64,000 nt of DNA from Phorcus lineatus (Eukaryota > Mollusca > Gastropoda > Trochida > Trochidae): positions 26,956,254 through 27,020,253 of the forward strand of contig OV121086.1 of assembly GCA_921293015.1 (NCBI GenBank), read 5' to 3'. Below are positions 35,789 to 48,200 of this stretch, in pieces. The notes beneath the pieces are model-generated. The model was not told the origin of the DNA, made no database searches, and worked only from the letters and a program-made list of their open reading frames with translations. The position numbers were made by a program, and so were the translations under genes. Each line of letters begins with the position of its first letter. Position 1 is the stretch's first letter.

Positions 35789-36261
35789 TAGGTTTCTTGA
35801 TAATCATATATTAGTCATTTGCGACGTACATATGCTAATGAGATTTACCCTTGTTTCGTCAAAGATTGAAATGTCATAATTAAATCTGGTGGGTTGAAGC
35901 ATATTGACGGACATATGCAAATAACTTTAACTTGTTCTGTGTTAAAACAAAATTTTATTAGAGTTTCAAGTTCTATTTCCGGATTAACATGCAAACTCCG
36001 TAAAGTCTGTCAAGAGACGCGGATTGTTACTACTTGATGGTATCTGCGGCAAGCCAATGAGATTTCGAGGTCAAACAGAAGCAAAGGTTGGCCTGACGGC
36101 TTGAGGAAGGGCGCCTAGTGAGATCTATAATCTGCGTAACGTAGTGCAGCAATGTTAGATTTATTTTAATGAGATTGGAATTTCGAGTCTCAATGTGACA
36201 AAGATTACTATGAAAATGCTTTCTTCTTGGTGTTGGATGAGAAGTCGTTACAAACAGACCC

Positions 36262-37024
36262 ATTGCATCTGTAGCTCATTTGGCAATCTGTTGCTTCTGC
36301 AGCTCATCAAGCTATTTGTAATAAAAACTTTATAATGGTTACAGGATCACCAAGTCTATTTCTTAATAATCCTCATCAGCTTAGGACTCTGTAGACAAGG
36401 TTTCCCAGATTTTTACGCCTTTGGCTTCTGGAGAATAAGATAAAAATAGGTTTTTAGGTCATGGTTGCTGTGGCTCATATTAGGGGTCACAGGGTCACCA
36501 AGTCCATAAATTAGAATCCTAATCCACTAAGGAATCTGGGGTTATCAATGTTTAGGCTGAAATCGCTGCTGTTATGACTTGAATTTCCTTTCCTTAATTA
36601 CACTCCTTCAATAAGTTTCAGCTTTCTTAAACCTTTTGCTTCTGGGTAAGATGAAAAAAGGATTTAGGGCGTGGCTCCTTTGGCCCTCATTAGTGGTCAG
36701 AGTCACCAAATTAGTATCCCATCATCTTATGAGTCTATACACAGAGTTTCAGTTTTCTAGACCTTTTCCTTCTGGAGAAGAAGAAGGTGAAAAAAGGGTG
36801 TGGCCCCTGTGATTTTTTTTAGGATCACAGGGTCACTAAATCTATAAATTGTAAAATTCATTCATCAAGGTGTCTGTAAACAAGATTTCAGATTGCAAGA
36901 ATTGATGGTTCTGGACAAGAAGATAATTGTGAAAAGTTTACTGACAGACGGCTGGGCGGACAGATGCAAGACGACATGCCATGCTAAAATTACATCTGGT
37001 CTTTCAGTCCAAATGAGCTAAACT
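36262..37024 (+). mobile_element. Short relative of the 145 bp tandem-module element
   Basis: Perfect 12 bp inverted ends (tagctcatttgg at 36272-36283, ccaaatgagcta at 37009-37020). Degenerate modules inside repeat gaagataa...aggtttt and gggtcacc. The right end has the same gacagacgg...catgccatg run as the long copy. Confidence 0.65.
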
Positions 37025-37089
37025 TGAGTTGAGTTGAGTTGAGTTAGTCAGACGCAAATCCAAAATCTTGGATCCCGTTATGGAAAAGC

Positions 37090-37380
37090 ACTGGTATTTT
37101 GGCTTGTATTTAAGCCATATAAAAACCATAAACATACCCTGTCTCTTTAAGTTTACTGGTGACACCAGGTTATTTCAGACGATGGGCATGCCATGCCAAA
37201 GACAACGTGGCTTCTCAGTAATAATGAGCTTAAAGTGACACAGAGTATGTTTCATGAATGTTTATGTGGCTTGGATAAGAGCCAAAATACCATCTCCCTT
37301 GAATTAAGTTCAAATATCCTACCTAAATGTGGATCTTTATCTCTTAATTGCCAAATAAGGATATTTCCTGTTTTAAGTGA
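37090..37380 (+). mobile_element. MITE with ~60 bp inverted arms (copy 2 of the 2.3 kb repeat)
   Basis: 37090-37150 (ggtattttggctt...) is the diverged inverse of 37234-37292 (...gagccaaaatacc). The right arm and following sequence match 2245-2400 in inverse orientation. Confidence 0.5.
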
Positions 37381-37499
37381 TAATAAAAAAAACAGCCATA
37401 TACCGGTAGATGTTAATGAGTATAAATTCTGCATTCACTTTTCATGAATATCACTGAATTGATTTATTAAACGATACCAATAAATATTTGTCTTTGTGG

Positions 37500-37690
37500 C
37501 TGCTGTAGAAAAGTTTAAGAAATTACGTTTGGGTCATTGGTCACAAATTAGAACTTAAACCTGTTTATTGTCTCTAAACTGAACTGATAAGATCTAAGAT
37601 TTAGATTTTCGGAAACAACTGATGTTTCTCGATAAATTAACATCAATAATAAAGTTTGTCAAATTTGTCTCTTGAGAACATACTGTGCCC
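37500..37690 (+). repeat. Dispersed repeat related to 61413-61580 and 61690-61850
   Basis: Shares attacgtttg, tgtttattgt...aactgaactg and ctcgataaa in order with the two segments near 61.5-61.8 kb. This suggests one more relative of the TTAA-flanked MITE family. Confidence 0.35.
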
Positions 37691-38279
37691 CTTTAAATGA
37701 AACCACATGTAACGCCATCTAGATGAAAACATTTCGACCTTAGTGATCTTGAATCAGTTATCAGCTCTCCCTGAAATGGTGGATTTAATTTGACAGAAAG
37801 TTTAACAACATCCTCATGGCTTTTCGACTCATTAAACTTAACATGTTAAGTAGGGTTACACTCTGGGTCAGCTCTGGAACTTCCCTAGAAAGACCAGAGA
37901 AAAAGATAAAGTTACTGCTTTACAAGTTGAAATATTTGTGATGTATCTTCTCAACCTGGTTGTGAAAGTTGAACGAGGCCCTGGAACCAGGTTGGGTTGC
38001 CTGGGCCTCTCTTTAGCGCAAGCGGAACGAGGCCCGGGAACCAGGTTGTGTATCTTCTTTATTCCTCTTCTTCAGACATGAAATTTGGTTGACTCAAAAG
38101 TTCATGAACATTGCTAATTGATAACATTCAACATCAATTCAAAATCAAATCAACATCATAAACAGCCTGAAGCGTGGTTATCTACCCTAAGGGATTCGTT
38201 ATTTAAAATATTATGCTTTTCATCCTTTTCCCCTTTAATTAATGTATTCAGTATTTAATTCATGGTCATGAAAACAGTG

Positions 38280-38757
38280 TGGGGGGTCTGGGGTCGGGGC
38301 GGCACCCCCTGTTGCTACGGGAGGCCCCAAAGTTGACACTTCATGCGACTTACCTTTCACAAAAATTTTAGCCTTGAGGGTTCGGTTGTTCCAGGAGAAG
38401 TTAAAAATGTCAAAAGTATACAAGCGAAAATATCACTGACGGACACCTGATGAGAGCTCATGTGACAAGCCCATCTGGCTTTAAAGCTGTAGATTTTGGA
38501 GTTGTGCTCCAGAAACATTAACGGGTAAAAATAAAAAAGCAAAGAAGTTGAAAACCCCAAAAGGCACATCTCCGCATGATGCCCGTTGCACATACCAAGT
38601 TTCGTCGAGATAGGTCTCACCGTTTTGGAGTTGTGCTCCGGAACATTTATCGGGACGGACGGACGGACGGACGAACAGACGAACGGACGGACGATCAGAC
38701 GGACGGAGACCATTTCAATATCCCCCGCCCCAACTACGTTGGGGCGGGGGATAAAAA
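38280..38757 (+). mobile_element. Helentron/pearl-like element with perfect terminal hairpin
   Basis: Two diverged modules carry ttttggagttgtgctcc (38494, 38622 region). A (GGAC)n tract follows at 38653-38705, then a perfect 13 bp hairpin with a 3 nt loop (cccccgccccaac / gttggggcggggg, about 38722-38750). Same end layout as the element at 3211-5500, in the opposite orientation. No coding capacity. Confidence 0.6.
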
Positions 38758-39053
38758 ATCATTACACCATTTTGAGAAGTGCTGATTTAACTTAATTGTC
38801 ATGTCACAACAAAGTTCACCTTGCTTTTTTAATGTTTTCAATTATAACACAATCCCCCTTCCGCCAGGTGGGACACTTTGAAGATCTAAAACCTGTAAAA
38901 TATAGTTTTTAATAAATTCGTATCAATTTCTTTTACAGTTAGATTCATGAACATTCAAATCATTCTTTTGTTTACCTAGATTTAGCATCTTCTATTTTAG
39001 AAATGAGAAATAAAAAATTTTAAAATAACAAGCCAAGAAAAAAAATCTAATCT

Positions 39054-39063
39054 GTTTATTTAT
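39054..39063 (-). other. Polyadenylation signals of the enoyl-CoA hydratase gene
   Basis: Two overlapping AATAAA hexamers on the minus strand (39058-39063 and 39054-39059), about 150 nt after the stop codon. Confidence 0.6.
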
Positions 39064-39213
39064 TTAATTACGTTTACTAGACATAAACTTTGTATATTGT
39101 CAACAACTTCTCACACGCAAACTGAGTATATATTCAATGGAAATCATGACTGCTTAAGTACATTATATTTCCCATTTAAAAGGATTCTTCATTCTCTTGG
39201 CATCGATTGGATG

Positions 39214-42200
39214 TTAATGTCCCTTGTACTTTGGTGGCCGTTTCTCTTTAAATGCTGTCAGGCCTTCTATTCGATCTTTTGTTGGTATCACCTGAAATTC
39301 AATTGTCAAAAATAAATAAATTGAGGTGATAGGGGCAACACAATGAAGGTTTGTCCATAAAAGCATTACAAGAGGGATAAAAAATCAAAATCATAACGGT
39401 GGTTATAAATTGGAAGAATGAATTTCACTCATTTCAGCACTTCTGATTGGATGAGAGCTTTCGAGAACATGCAACTATTACAAGAGAAGTTCCCATTCAT
39501 TACAATCCATCAGAACAAACTAACTTGTTTTTCATCAAACAGTTCTTGCTTGCAGGGCATTTTTAAATAAATGACAGGTAAGTAGAAAAACTTTGTTGGT
39601 CTTTGTCATTGAAGTCTATAAAAATCTTGACTCAGTTGAGTAGTCTAATCAATATTTATAATAATTAAAAATAATTATTAATAATTAAAAATTTTGTCTA
39701 ATTAACTTCATACCTGTTGGAATACGCAAAAATACTCTCCTCTCCCACGAGAAACATTGAAGGTTATTCAAAAAAATGCAGACACTAGCAAAGATAAACT
39801 CTGATTGCACGAGCGTGGATACTTATGAAACAAAATTATTAAAATCTAAAAATTTTAGATATTTAAAAATACTTACCCCACTTCTTATATTGCATATTAC
39901 CTATACTTCCGACAAAGCAATTGGAAAATGTGTTGGTAGTAGTAGTCATCCTGTCTTCGTACTCGAAGTCGGGGAATATGACAATGACAACACGGCCTCG
40001 TAACCGGAAGGTGACGATCCAATCCGTCACGTGTCCACGTTGAGAACATCACATTCCATATGTAGGTCCAACGACGGCCGTCTGAGGGGAGGAAGCGAGA
40101 AATCGCTGGGCGGGCTTAATCCCAGAAGTTGGGTAAGTATTTTTAAATATCTAAAATATTTAGATTTTAATAAATTTTTAATACTTACCCCACTTCTTAT
40201 ATTGCATGTCAATCCGACAGAGACGGATGGCGGGCAGGCCGACGAACGGACCACCCGTCAGGGAAAAAACACGCATGGACGAATGTCAGAACCCCCTGTG
40301 AAGGGAGAACATAACATAAGCCAAAAGGCACTTAGGGGAACGCCACGACGAACCGTGGGAAAGCCCTAAGGCCGAGGAACACTGAGGTCTAGTTACCTAG
40401 TGTCTGGTTAGCCGAGTCAGCTGTTGGGCGACAACAAGCGGACGGAGCGACTGTAACCCATGGACATCTTCCACTGCTAAGTCACGGAGGTAGTGGCTGG
40501 CGAAGACCGACGTTGACCTCCAGAAGCAGCCCTCCGAGATGTCCGGACCCGAGATGTTGCGGTGAAGAGCCACAGTAGACTCTCGTGAGGGTTATTAGCT
40601 GCAGGATGACGTTCCCCAGCTACGTCGTACGCTGTCAGAAGGTGATGAACAACCCTTCCGAGACTCCTCCTGGAAGTAGAACGGTTGATATGTACCTTCA
40701 ACGCTCTCACCGGACACATAGACAGCTCCTCCACCTCAGAGTCCTCTACCACAGATGACAACGGCGGGATGACTAACTTCGTGTCCGGCTGTTCTGGGAG
40801 CTGGTTTGTGGCGACGAAATTCCAAAGGAGCCCCAGGTGAGCCGACCCATGCTGCACATGTTCGAAGCGAACTCTCGTTACATCCAAAGCGTGTACCTCA
40901 TTGACCCTGGCTGCCATAGCCAAAGACAGGAGAAAGACCGTCTTCCAAGTCAAAACCTCAAAGGAAACTTCGTTAAGGGCTCGTAAGGCGGACCCCTCAA
41001 GTGCCGCAGTACTAAGTTGAGGTCCCAAGGCCGGAGGTCAAAACTTAACTTCTGATCCTCAAGCTTAACGACTTCAGCATGGCGATAAGTTCCAGCGTCT
41101 TACGATGGCTGGAGTAAAAACGGCCGAAGAAGAAGCTGCTGAAAGGTTGGCAACGACCATGTTGGTGGCTTGGAAGGTGAAGTCGGCTTGCGAGACCGCC
41201 GACTGTCCTCTGTGCACTTCCGGGATCCTGTTGGTGAACAAGACGCCGACGACAGAGGAGCCCGGATAAGTGATTTCTTAAACTCCTCCTTCCATGGGCA
41301 GGGCTGTAACGCTCCCGAATCAAAGCCATCCAAAGAGAGCACCTTGAAGACCCCGATGGTGTTCCTTGCTAGTCTGATGGGTTGAGGAAAAGTTTCGATC
41401 CACGGACCTCTGGGCTGTGGGCCCAGCACATTTCCACTGCGCCACTCTGCTCCTCTCATCCAGTCCTTAACCATTGGATGGGCCGAATTAACAGCTCCGG
41501 CTCGACCATATTGAACACCTCTTGTCCACACTGAGGCCGGGAGAAAAGCATGACACCAGCCTGCTTACCAAGCCTACACACCGGACATCTCTAGATGTAT
41601 CTCCTCTTCCTCGGAGACATCTCCCAAGCACTCTCCGTAATCCGGCACAGACTCATGCTCCTCTCGGAACGTGGGCGAGCCAGACCGCCCCCAGGAGGAG
41701 GTTGCCGTAGAGGGCAACGTCTAAGGGGAGCCTTGAACGTGGGGGTAAACACCTAGGTAAGCCTCGAGGTGAGCGCCGAGGCGAGCGCCGAGATGAGCGC
41801 CAAGATGAGCGCCGAGATGAGCGCCAAGATGAGCGCCGAGATGAGCGCCGCTGTAACGAGGCGAGAGGTGCCCAGGCGAAGGAAGCAGAGTCCTACGAGG
41901 CGAAGGCCGTCTACGTGGGCACTGCGGAGACCGTCGAGGAGGCATCCGACGAGGCGGGAAGCGCCGAGATGAGCGCCGAGGTGATCGCCGAAGTGAGCGC
42001 TGAGGTGAGCGCCGAGGCGAGCGCCTAGATGACAGCGGCCTCCAACGATGCGAGAGGCGCCCAGGCGAAGAAAACATAGTCCTACGAGGCGAAAGGCGCC
42101 GAGGTGAATGCTGCAGAGACCATCGAAGAGGCGTCCGACGAGGCGATAAGCGCCGAGACGAGGGCCGAGGCGAGCGCCAAGAAGAGCGCCTAGATGACAG

Positions 42201-45200
42201 CGGCATCTAACGAGGCCAGAGGCGCCCAGGCGAAGGAAGCAGAGTCCTACGAGGCGAAGGGCGCCTAGGTGAGCGCTGCGGAGACCATCGAAGAGGCGTC
42301 CGACGTGGCCGGAAGCGCCGAGACGAGCGCCGAGATGAGCGCCTAGATGACAGCGGAGTCCAACGAGGCGACAGGCGCCCAGGCGAAGGACACAGAGTCC
42401 TACGAGGCGAAGGGTGCCTAGGTGAGCGCTGCGGAGACCGTCGAGGAGGCGTCCGACGGGGCCGGAAGCGCCGAGACGGAGAGCGGCGAGGCGGCGGGGA
42501 GCGACGAGCTGAGAGGCGCCTAAAAGGAGAGCTTGGGAACGGAGTCCGACGAAGGGGCGAGCGTCGTGGAGACGTCCGACGGGTGGGTGAACGTCGCTCC
42601 GCTAGCTAGAGTCCACCTTGGGTGACCTCCTACGCTCCAGGAAACAGGAAAAGAGAATAACACATGCTGGCCATGTCAAACAAGGCCTCACAGTCGAAGA
42701 ATTCCACTCGAAGCGACGCAAGGTAGGTTGAAATATTCACACCACAATAGGATAACAAAAGAGAACATACCGTCTGCAAGGTTAGTCAAAAAAACACAAA
42801 CTCAAAACATAAATTAGTTCTCAAACAACACGTCCACTCGCGGTAGCGATAAATATGGAATGTGATTTTGTCAACGTGGACACGTGACGGATTGGATCGT
42901 CACCTTCCGGTTACGAGGCTGTGTTGTCGTTGTCATATTCCCCGACTTCGAGTACGAAGACAGGATGACTACTACTACCAAAACGTTTTCCAATTGCTTT
43001 ATCGGAAGTATAGGTAATATGCAATATAAGAAGTGGGGTAAGTATTAAAAATTTAAATCTTTCTAAATTTTTGTTCAACAATGTGTTTTACCAATTTCAT
43101 CTTTTTGTTTTTCAATATTTTAGATAAACAAATTGATCTTATAATCAAAACTTTGAAAATTTATAGAGGCACAAAACTTGTAAAACAATCTTTGAACAAA
43201 ATCAACTAGAATGGCGGGAACAATATCCAACATCTGAAAAAACAAGTTGGTGTCCTCACCTGTGCATAGTAAGCTTCTTCAAACTTGAGTCCCGAGTCCA
43301 GCTCGACCTGAAGTTAACAAACATCTATTACTTTAAGGCTATGCTTGATTAGTAACACGGTGAACAATCCGGCGTATGCTCCCGAAAATGACGAAAGCAG
43401 CGATCACTTTATTGACAACCGGAGTAGGCTGGGGCGTACGCCTGATGAGCCCGTTTTAAATGACAGGCCCACCCGGCAGTTATGGCTGACAAATATTTTC
43501 ATTGTGACAATTTGACATTGTTTTTTAACATTACTTTTTGATAAAAAACATATCAAAATAATTTAACTTACAATATAATTGAATACTATGCGTTACTTGC
43601 TAGAGAGATTTTAATTCATATTTTAGAATTTTTGAAAAATATTTCTATCTGATAGATGGAATGTATTTCGAAGCTACTCTGAGGTATGATGACTGCTTCC
43701 TGTGTGTAAGACAACACACTAGATTAGATTCAACTTGATCCTATTATAGACCCTGCGTACGCCGGTCACATGAATAAACCATAGCCCAAGATAAGCAAAA
43801 GGTAATCAAAGGGAGGTAACTCTTGACAAATTTGAGGTTTTCTTACCCGGGAGGGCACAAACATTAAAGTGTTCATAATGGTCATGGGAATTACAGTTTT
43901 TCTAAAAATAACTGGAAATCTGATTGGCTGATTTAGGATTGTTTTGCTTTAATATATGATCCACAAACCTGTTATTAATTGCTGAGACTACATTTAACTG
44001 CGCTGTGACATAAACATTGTTAGTCGCACATGAATACAGTAACCGAGTTCACTTGCAACTCGCCTTCGCAAAGGTATTTTCCAAACGTACCGTAAATATT
44101 CTTAAATCTGACTTTGGATAAGAAAAAGAATAACCAACTCGAAGCTCTGTATTACGATTTATCTGTCCCTAAGCTCAGAATTTATAACAATAATCAACTC
44201 AGGACAGATAATAATTCCTCGCATCTTGTTGATTATTCGTATGTTACATATCTTGTTCCTCCATCACATCTATTGAAAGACCAGGGGCAGATACAGGAGG
44301 TGGGGTGTGCCCTTTTGGTATAACAAGTTACAATTTAGTTCAATATATGCAGATTGTTGGTTGTTCATGAGAAGAAGTTGAAAAAGTGAAAGATGTTCAG
44401 ACACTGGACGCCGTGCCATGACTCTATCTGGCTGTTTAGGTCTGATGAGCTAAAAATAAACGAGGTTGATTTTCAAAGAATATGATATTTGAAAAAGCTT
44501 ACCTCAAGTCCCCGATTAATTGCCTGTTTAGCCATTTTGATAGCAACGGGTCCCTGCAAATTAAAGTGATGAAGTGATAAAGTGAAAAATTAATGAAATA
44601 ATTATATATGACAAATCAGAGAATTGCATCATCTGGAAAAAAGTGTACTTTAAAGTTCAAACAATAAGATGTCCCATCAAATTAAATCATCATGATATGT
44701 ATCCTATGTCAAAATATGAAAATATGAAATATATGAACAAAATAGTCCTTTCAGAAATATCTTGGTTGCTGATTTTTGCTGATGATGGTGCTGCACTCAC
44801 ACCGCAAATTATTGAACAAAGCAGCAAGGCTGAAATTAGCCAGTGTTTGGGACTGGCGAGAGTAATACCTTGCAGGTGAATTTAGTAATGACTTGCCCAC
44901 TTCTGTGTCAATGGACAGATATCGCTTCGAAACTTTCAAACAAGCAGGGGAAGGCAATTTAACTCTGCACAATGGTTAGTCAGCGAACAGGTAACTACCT
45001 GAGGTAGAATTTCTTCTGCAAGCTTGAGAGCCCGTTGGTAAGCTGCATCGCCATCTTGGTTCTGCTCCACAAAGTGGTTTACAAGCCCAATACTCGCAGC
45101 CTCTTTCCCATCCAGAATACGCCCCGTGAAAATAAGCTCCTTTGCAAGAGCTGGCCCCAACACTCGCGGTAGTCTCTGTGTGCCTCCTGGAATAAACATG

Positions 45201-48200
45201 ACGAGTGATGTTATGTTGACTGATAATTAAGTGAAATGTTACTTTACCTATCATCATGGCAACATCAAGATTTGCCAGATTGTTTTCAGCAGTGAAATCA
45301 ACAGAATTGTGATTTGACATGGGTCTTATAAAATGCATTGTATTTAATGTATTGATTTCAAAGGCTCATTTATTAAAAATCTTTTTGAAAGTTTTATTGC
45401 AATAGATAGTTTCTCATAGAGAATGATCTCTTAGACTTACCAGCTCCTGGTATGATGGCAAGCTTCGTCTCTACCAAACCCATCTTGGCGCTGCTGGCTG
45501 TAGTAGAAAATAGGACAAGATTTACATGAGAACCAGATTGTTGCACTATTTCAATGGGTCACAAAGTCCTTCCTTTTGATTATGTGAGCTTACTTATTCT
45601 AGAGATTTCTGTGAACTTTCTTGTGGTAGTTTCCAGAATAAGATGTTTCTAGAAGCTTCGTAACCTATATAAGGGCTTGCTGCGGAAACCTAGATACACA
45701 GTGAGCTCCTTGTTTCTACATTTGACTCTGCAATCATTCTCCGGCGCCATTGTTCTCCTTTTTGGAAACTTATTTACAAGTTCTTGATCCAGGAATATTC
45801 AGTTCTAAATTCACACATTAAAAAATGTTTACAATGATACATCTTTATGAAATCTTTAATCTAGGGATTAAGAGCTATGACACAGTTTCATGATCCAAAA
45901 TGAGGCAATACAATGCGGCTGACGTGGTCCATTTATGATTTTTTTCAAACATAATTTTTGTAACAGACAGATTTAGGTTGGTATAGCTTAATGCATCTTA
46001 TAACAAGTAAACATGCAATTTTCAAGTTTTCACACAATTTTCCTAAACATATATTCAACGTATCAAGCGGCCAAAAATTTAAAATAAGGGGTGCTTTATA
46101 TTATGGCCTACCCTAAAATTCAATGGAATGAGTTAAATGTCTTGATATTCTAGATCCTATATAAAAGAACCAATTCTTCTATATTGAAATTGATGAACAT
46201 TTAAAATTTTTCCTTGAGTTATGTACATGTAAGAAGTATAGTGAAATAATGGATGAAAGAGCAAGACTCATATGTTCTCAAACAAAGTTTATCAAGCCGG
46301 GTACATTTATTTTTCACATGATTAAAATATGCTTATCAGGTGCTTACAGGGAGAAGGCACTTATTGTGTCGAGAACTATCAATTTGAGTTAAGAAAAACA
46401 TACATGCGACCCGCAGGTCACATCCAAGGGCCATCTCCAGACCTCCCCCGAGTGCAGCGCCATCTATAGCTGCAATGACGGGGACAGGAAACTGGTGGAG
46501 GTCATTGACGGTCCCTCGTAGCTTCTGAACAAACGCTCCTACCTCGGCATTGGTCATCTGGGCTCGCTCCTTGAGGTCAGCGCCTGAAGAGATTGATCAA
46601 ACAACTTATGAGCAAGACAAAATGACTAGGTGTAAAACTTGTGCTTTTGTGTGGTACATACCTTCGATATAGAACCAAGACTTCAACAGGCAACAATCAT
46701 AACAAAAACAATTTTCTTGAACATACAAATATGATGAATGTAAACCTAAATCTATTAAATTCAGTAAGTGTTTTTTCAAGCTATAATGTATTTAAATTTT
46801 GATGCACAGTGTACAGACGTGAAAGAAAGATACTGCTAGTTAACTAAAGTAGTTGTCAAATTCACTGTAGTTCTTTTATCTTCAAATACATATTAATGTT
46901 TCAGCAGAAGTTTAGTGACCTGTCTAAAAGAGATAGCGGCATGAAGATCCACTAAGAACAGAGTGACAGAGCCAACAGGAATTGGGCAGAATTGTAGAGA
47001 GATACGAGATATCAAGGAAATAACATTGAGCTTAGTTATCTGCATAAAGGCAAAGAAAATCATTAGGGAGTGTATTATACAATATTTCACAATATGATAC
47101 ATATCAGGACATCTCATTATGATATCATTTGATAAGATACAGTAATTCAGGGAATTTTAATAAAAAGAAAGATTAACTTTGGACAAAAACATTTATTTTT
47201 AGGCAAAGTAAACAATTTTAAAGTCGACATGTCTGACAATACAGAGACCATGCATGCAACAATATGTACATTGTCAGATTTAGTATCATGATTCTCGATA
47301 CTACGACATATTATCTGTGGAGCACAGTGGTGTAGTGGTTAGCTTGCTTGCCTCTCACGCCAGTTTACCCAGCTGTACAAATGGGTACCTGGACAAGGGG
47401 GAAGTACGGACCTATACGGTCACGCGGAGCGCTTGTTAATTGGCAGCACCGAAAGTACTATCCCTCCAGGGTAATAATACTCATGGCACTTTGTGCATGC
47501 TTTGTCATGGATATATGCGCGGTATAAGAAAGTTATTATTATTATTGTCAAAGCTCTTAAAATGTTATATGTTTCAAAGGTAATTGACTTCTTAATCAGT
47601 CCAGGATTCATCAGATTGAATTCAAACCAGGTAACAACTTTTTTCCTTGGCGTTAACTTCATTTGTGGATTTCAGTTTTGCACTCCTTACAGATGAATAC
47701 TTTTCCAACAAAGCAAAAATACTGATCCATGCTGCACAGAGGCAATGTATATTTCTCCATCATTAGATGCCAATCCTAAAGGTGAATTTCATTTTTAAAA
47801 TCCAATCAAAGTATATAATTATTGCAGAAACTATAGGATCACCAATCCCTTGCTGGACAAGGACATTTGAATCTAAAGTTGAAGGTGCACAAAAGCATGC
47901 AAACCTCAGCAAGGTAGAATAGAACTGTTAGAGAATCGGCACAGTTTTCCCCTTTCACAAGAACCTGTCCACTCACCTGCACAAAAGACCCCGGGGACCT
48001 CACTACGGATGACTAGTGTCCGAACACTTGGATCGAACCTTACTCTCTGCAAACTATCGATAAGCTGCAAGAAAAGGATGATGTAAATATGAGCTATATA
48101 AAGTTTGAGATTATAGCGGTTTGTTTATCAAAATTCTCACTCAACAATCTTAAAGAGCCACTCCACGAGTTGTTGGAGTCATATATGCCAAACTTAATCA

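Larger units (their letters stand above)
33755..36215 (+). mobile_element. Older TIR transposon (about 1 kb) interrupted by a Tc1 element
   Basis: 33760-33930 and the inverse of 36030-36215 share, in order, aatctcatt, aaatcta, ttacgca, tatagatctcac, agccgtcagg and a final ccaatcag/ccaatgag block. These are degenerate inverted repeats of roughly 170-180 bp. Removing the Tc1 insertion (34307-35788) leaves about 1 kb without coding capacity. Confidence 0.55.
39832..43080 (-). mobile_element. DIRS-like retroelement, deleted, in the last intron of the hydratase gene
   Basis: About 3.2 kb. Inverted terminal repeats of about 210 bp (39868-40072 and 42850-43055) are nearly identical. An internal complementary region (40125-40210) is made of the inverse of both outer termini joined together, which is the diagnostic arrangement of DIRS elements. 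In minus-strand order the parts are ITR, GC-rich repeat region, tyrosine recombinase, internal complementary region, ITR, as in DIRS. I see no reverse transcriptase or RNase H, so this is a deletion derivative. Confidence 0.72.

Noticed and set aside
40031-40369. 112-codon plus-strand frame
   Set aside because: It spans the DIRS-like ITR and internal complementary region, so it is a shadow of repeat sequence.
40477-41028. Crypton recombinase
   Set aside because: The recombinase alone would fit, but inverted termini plus a fused complementary region are DIRS traits; kept as the alternative.
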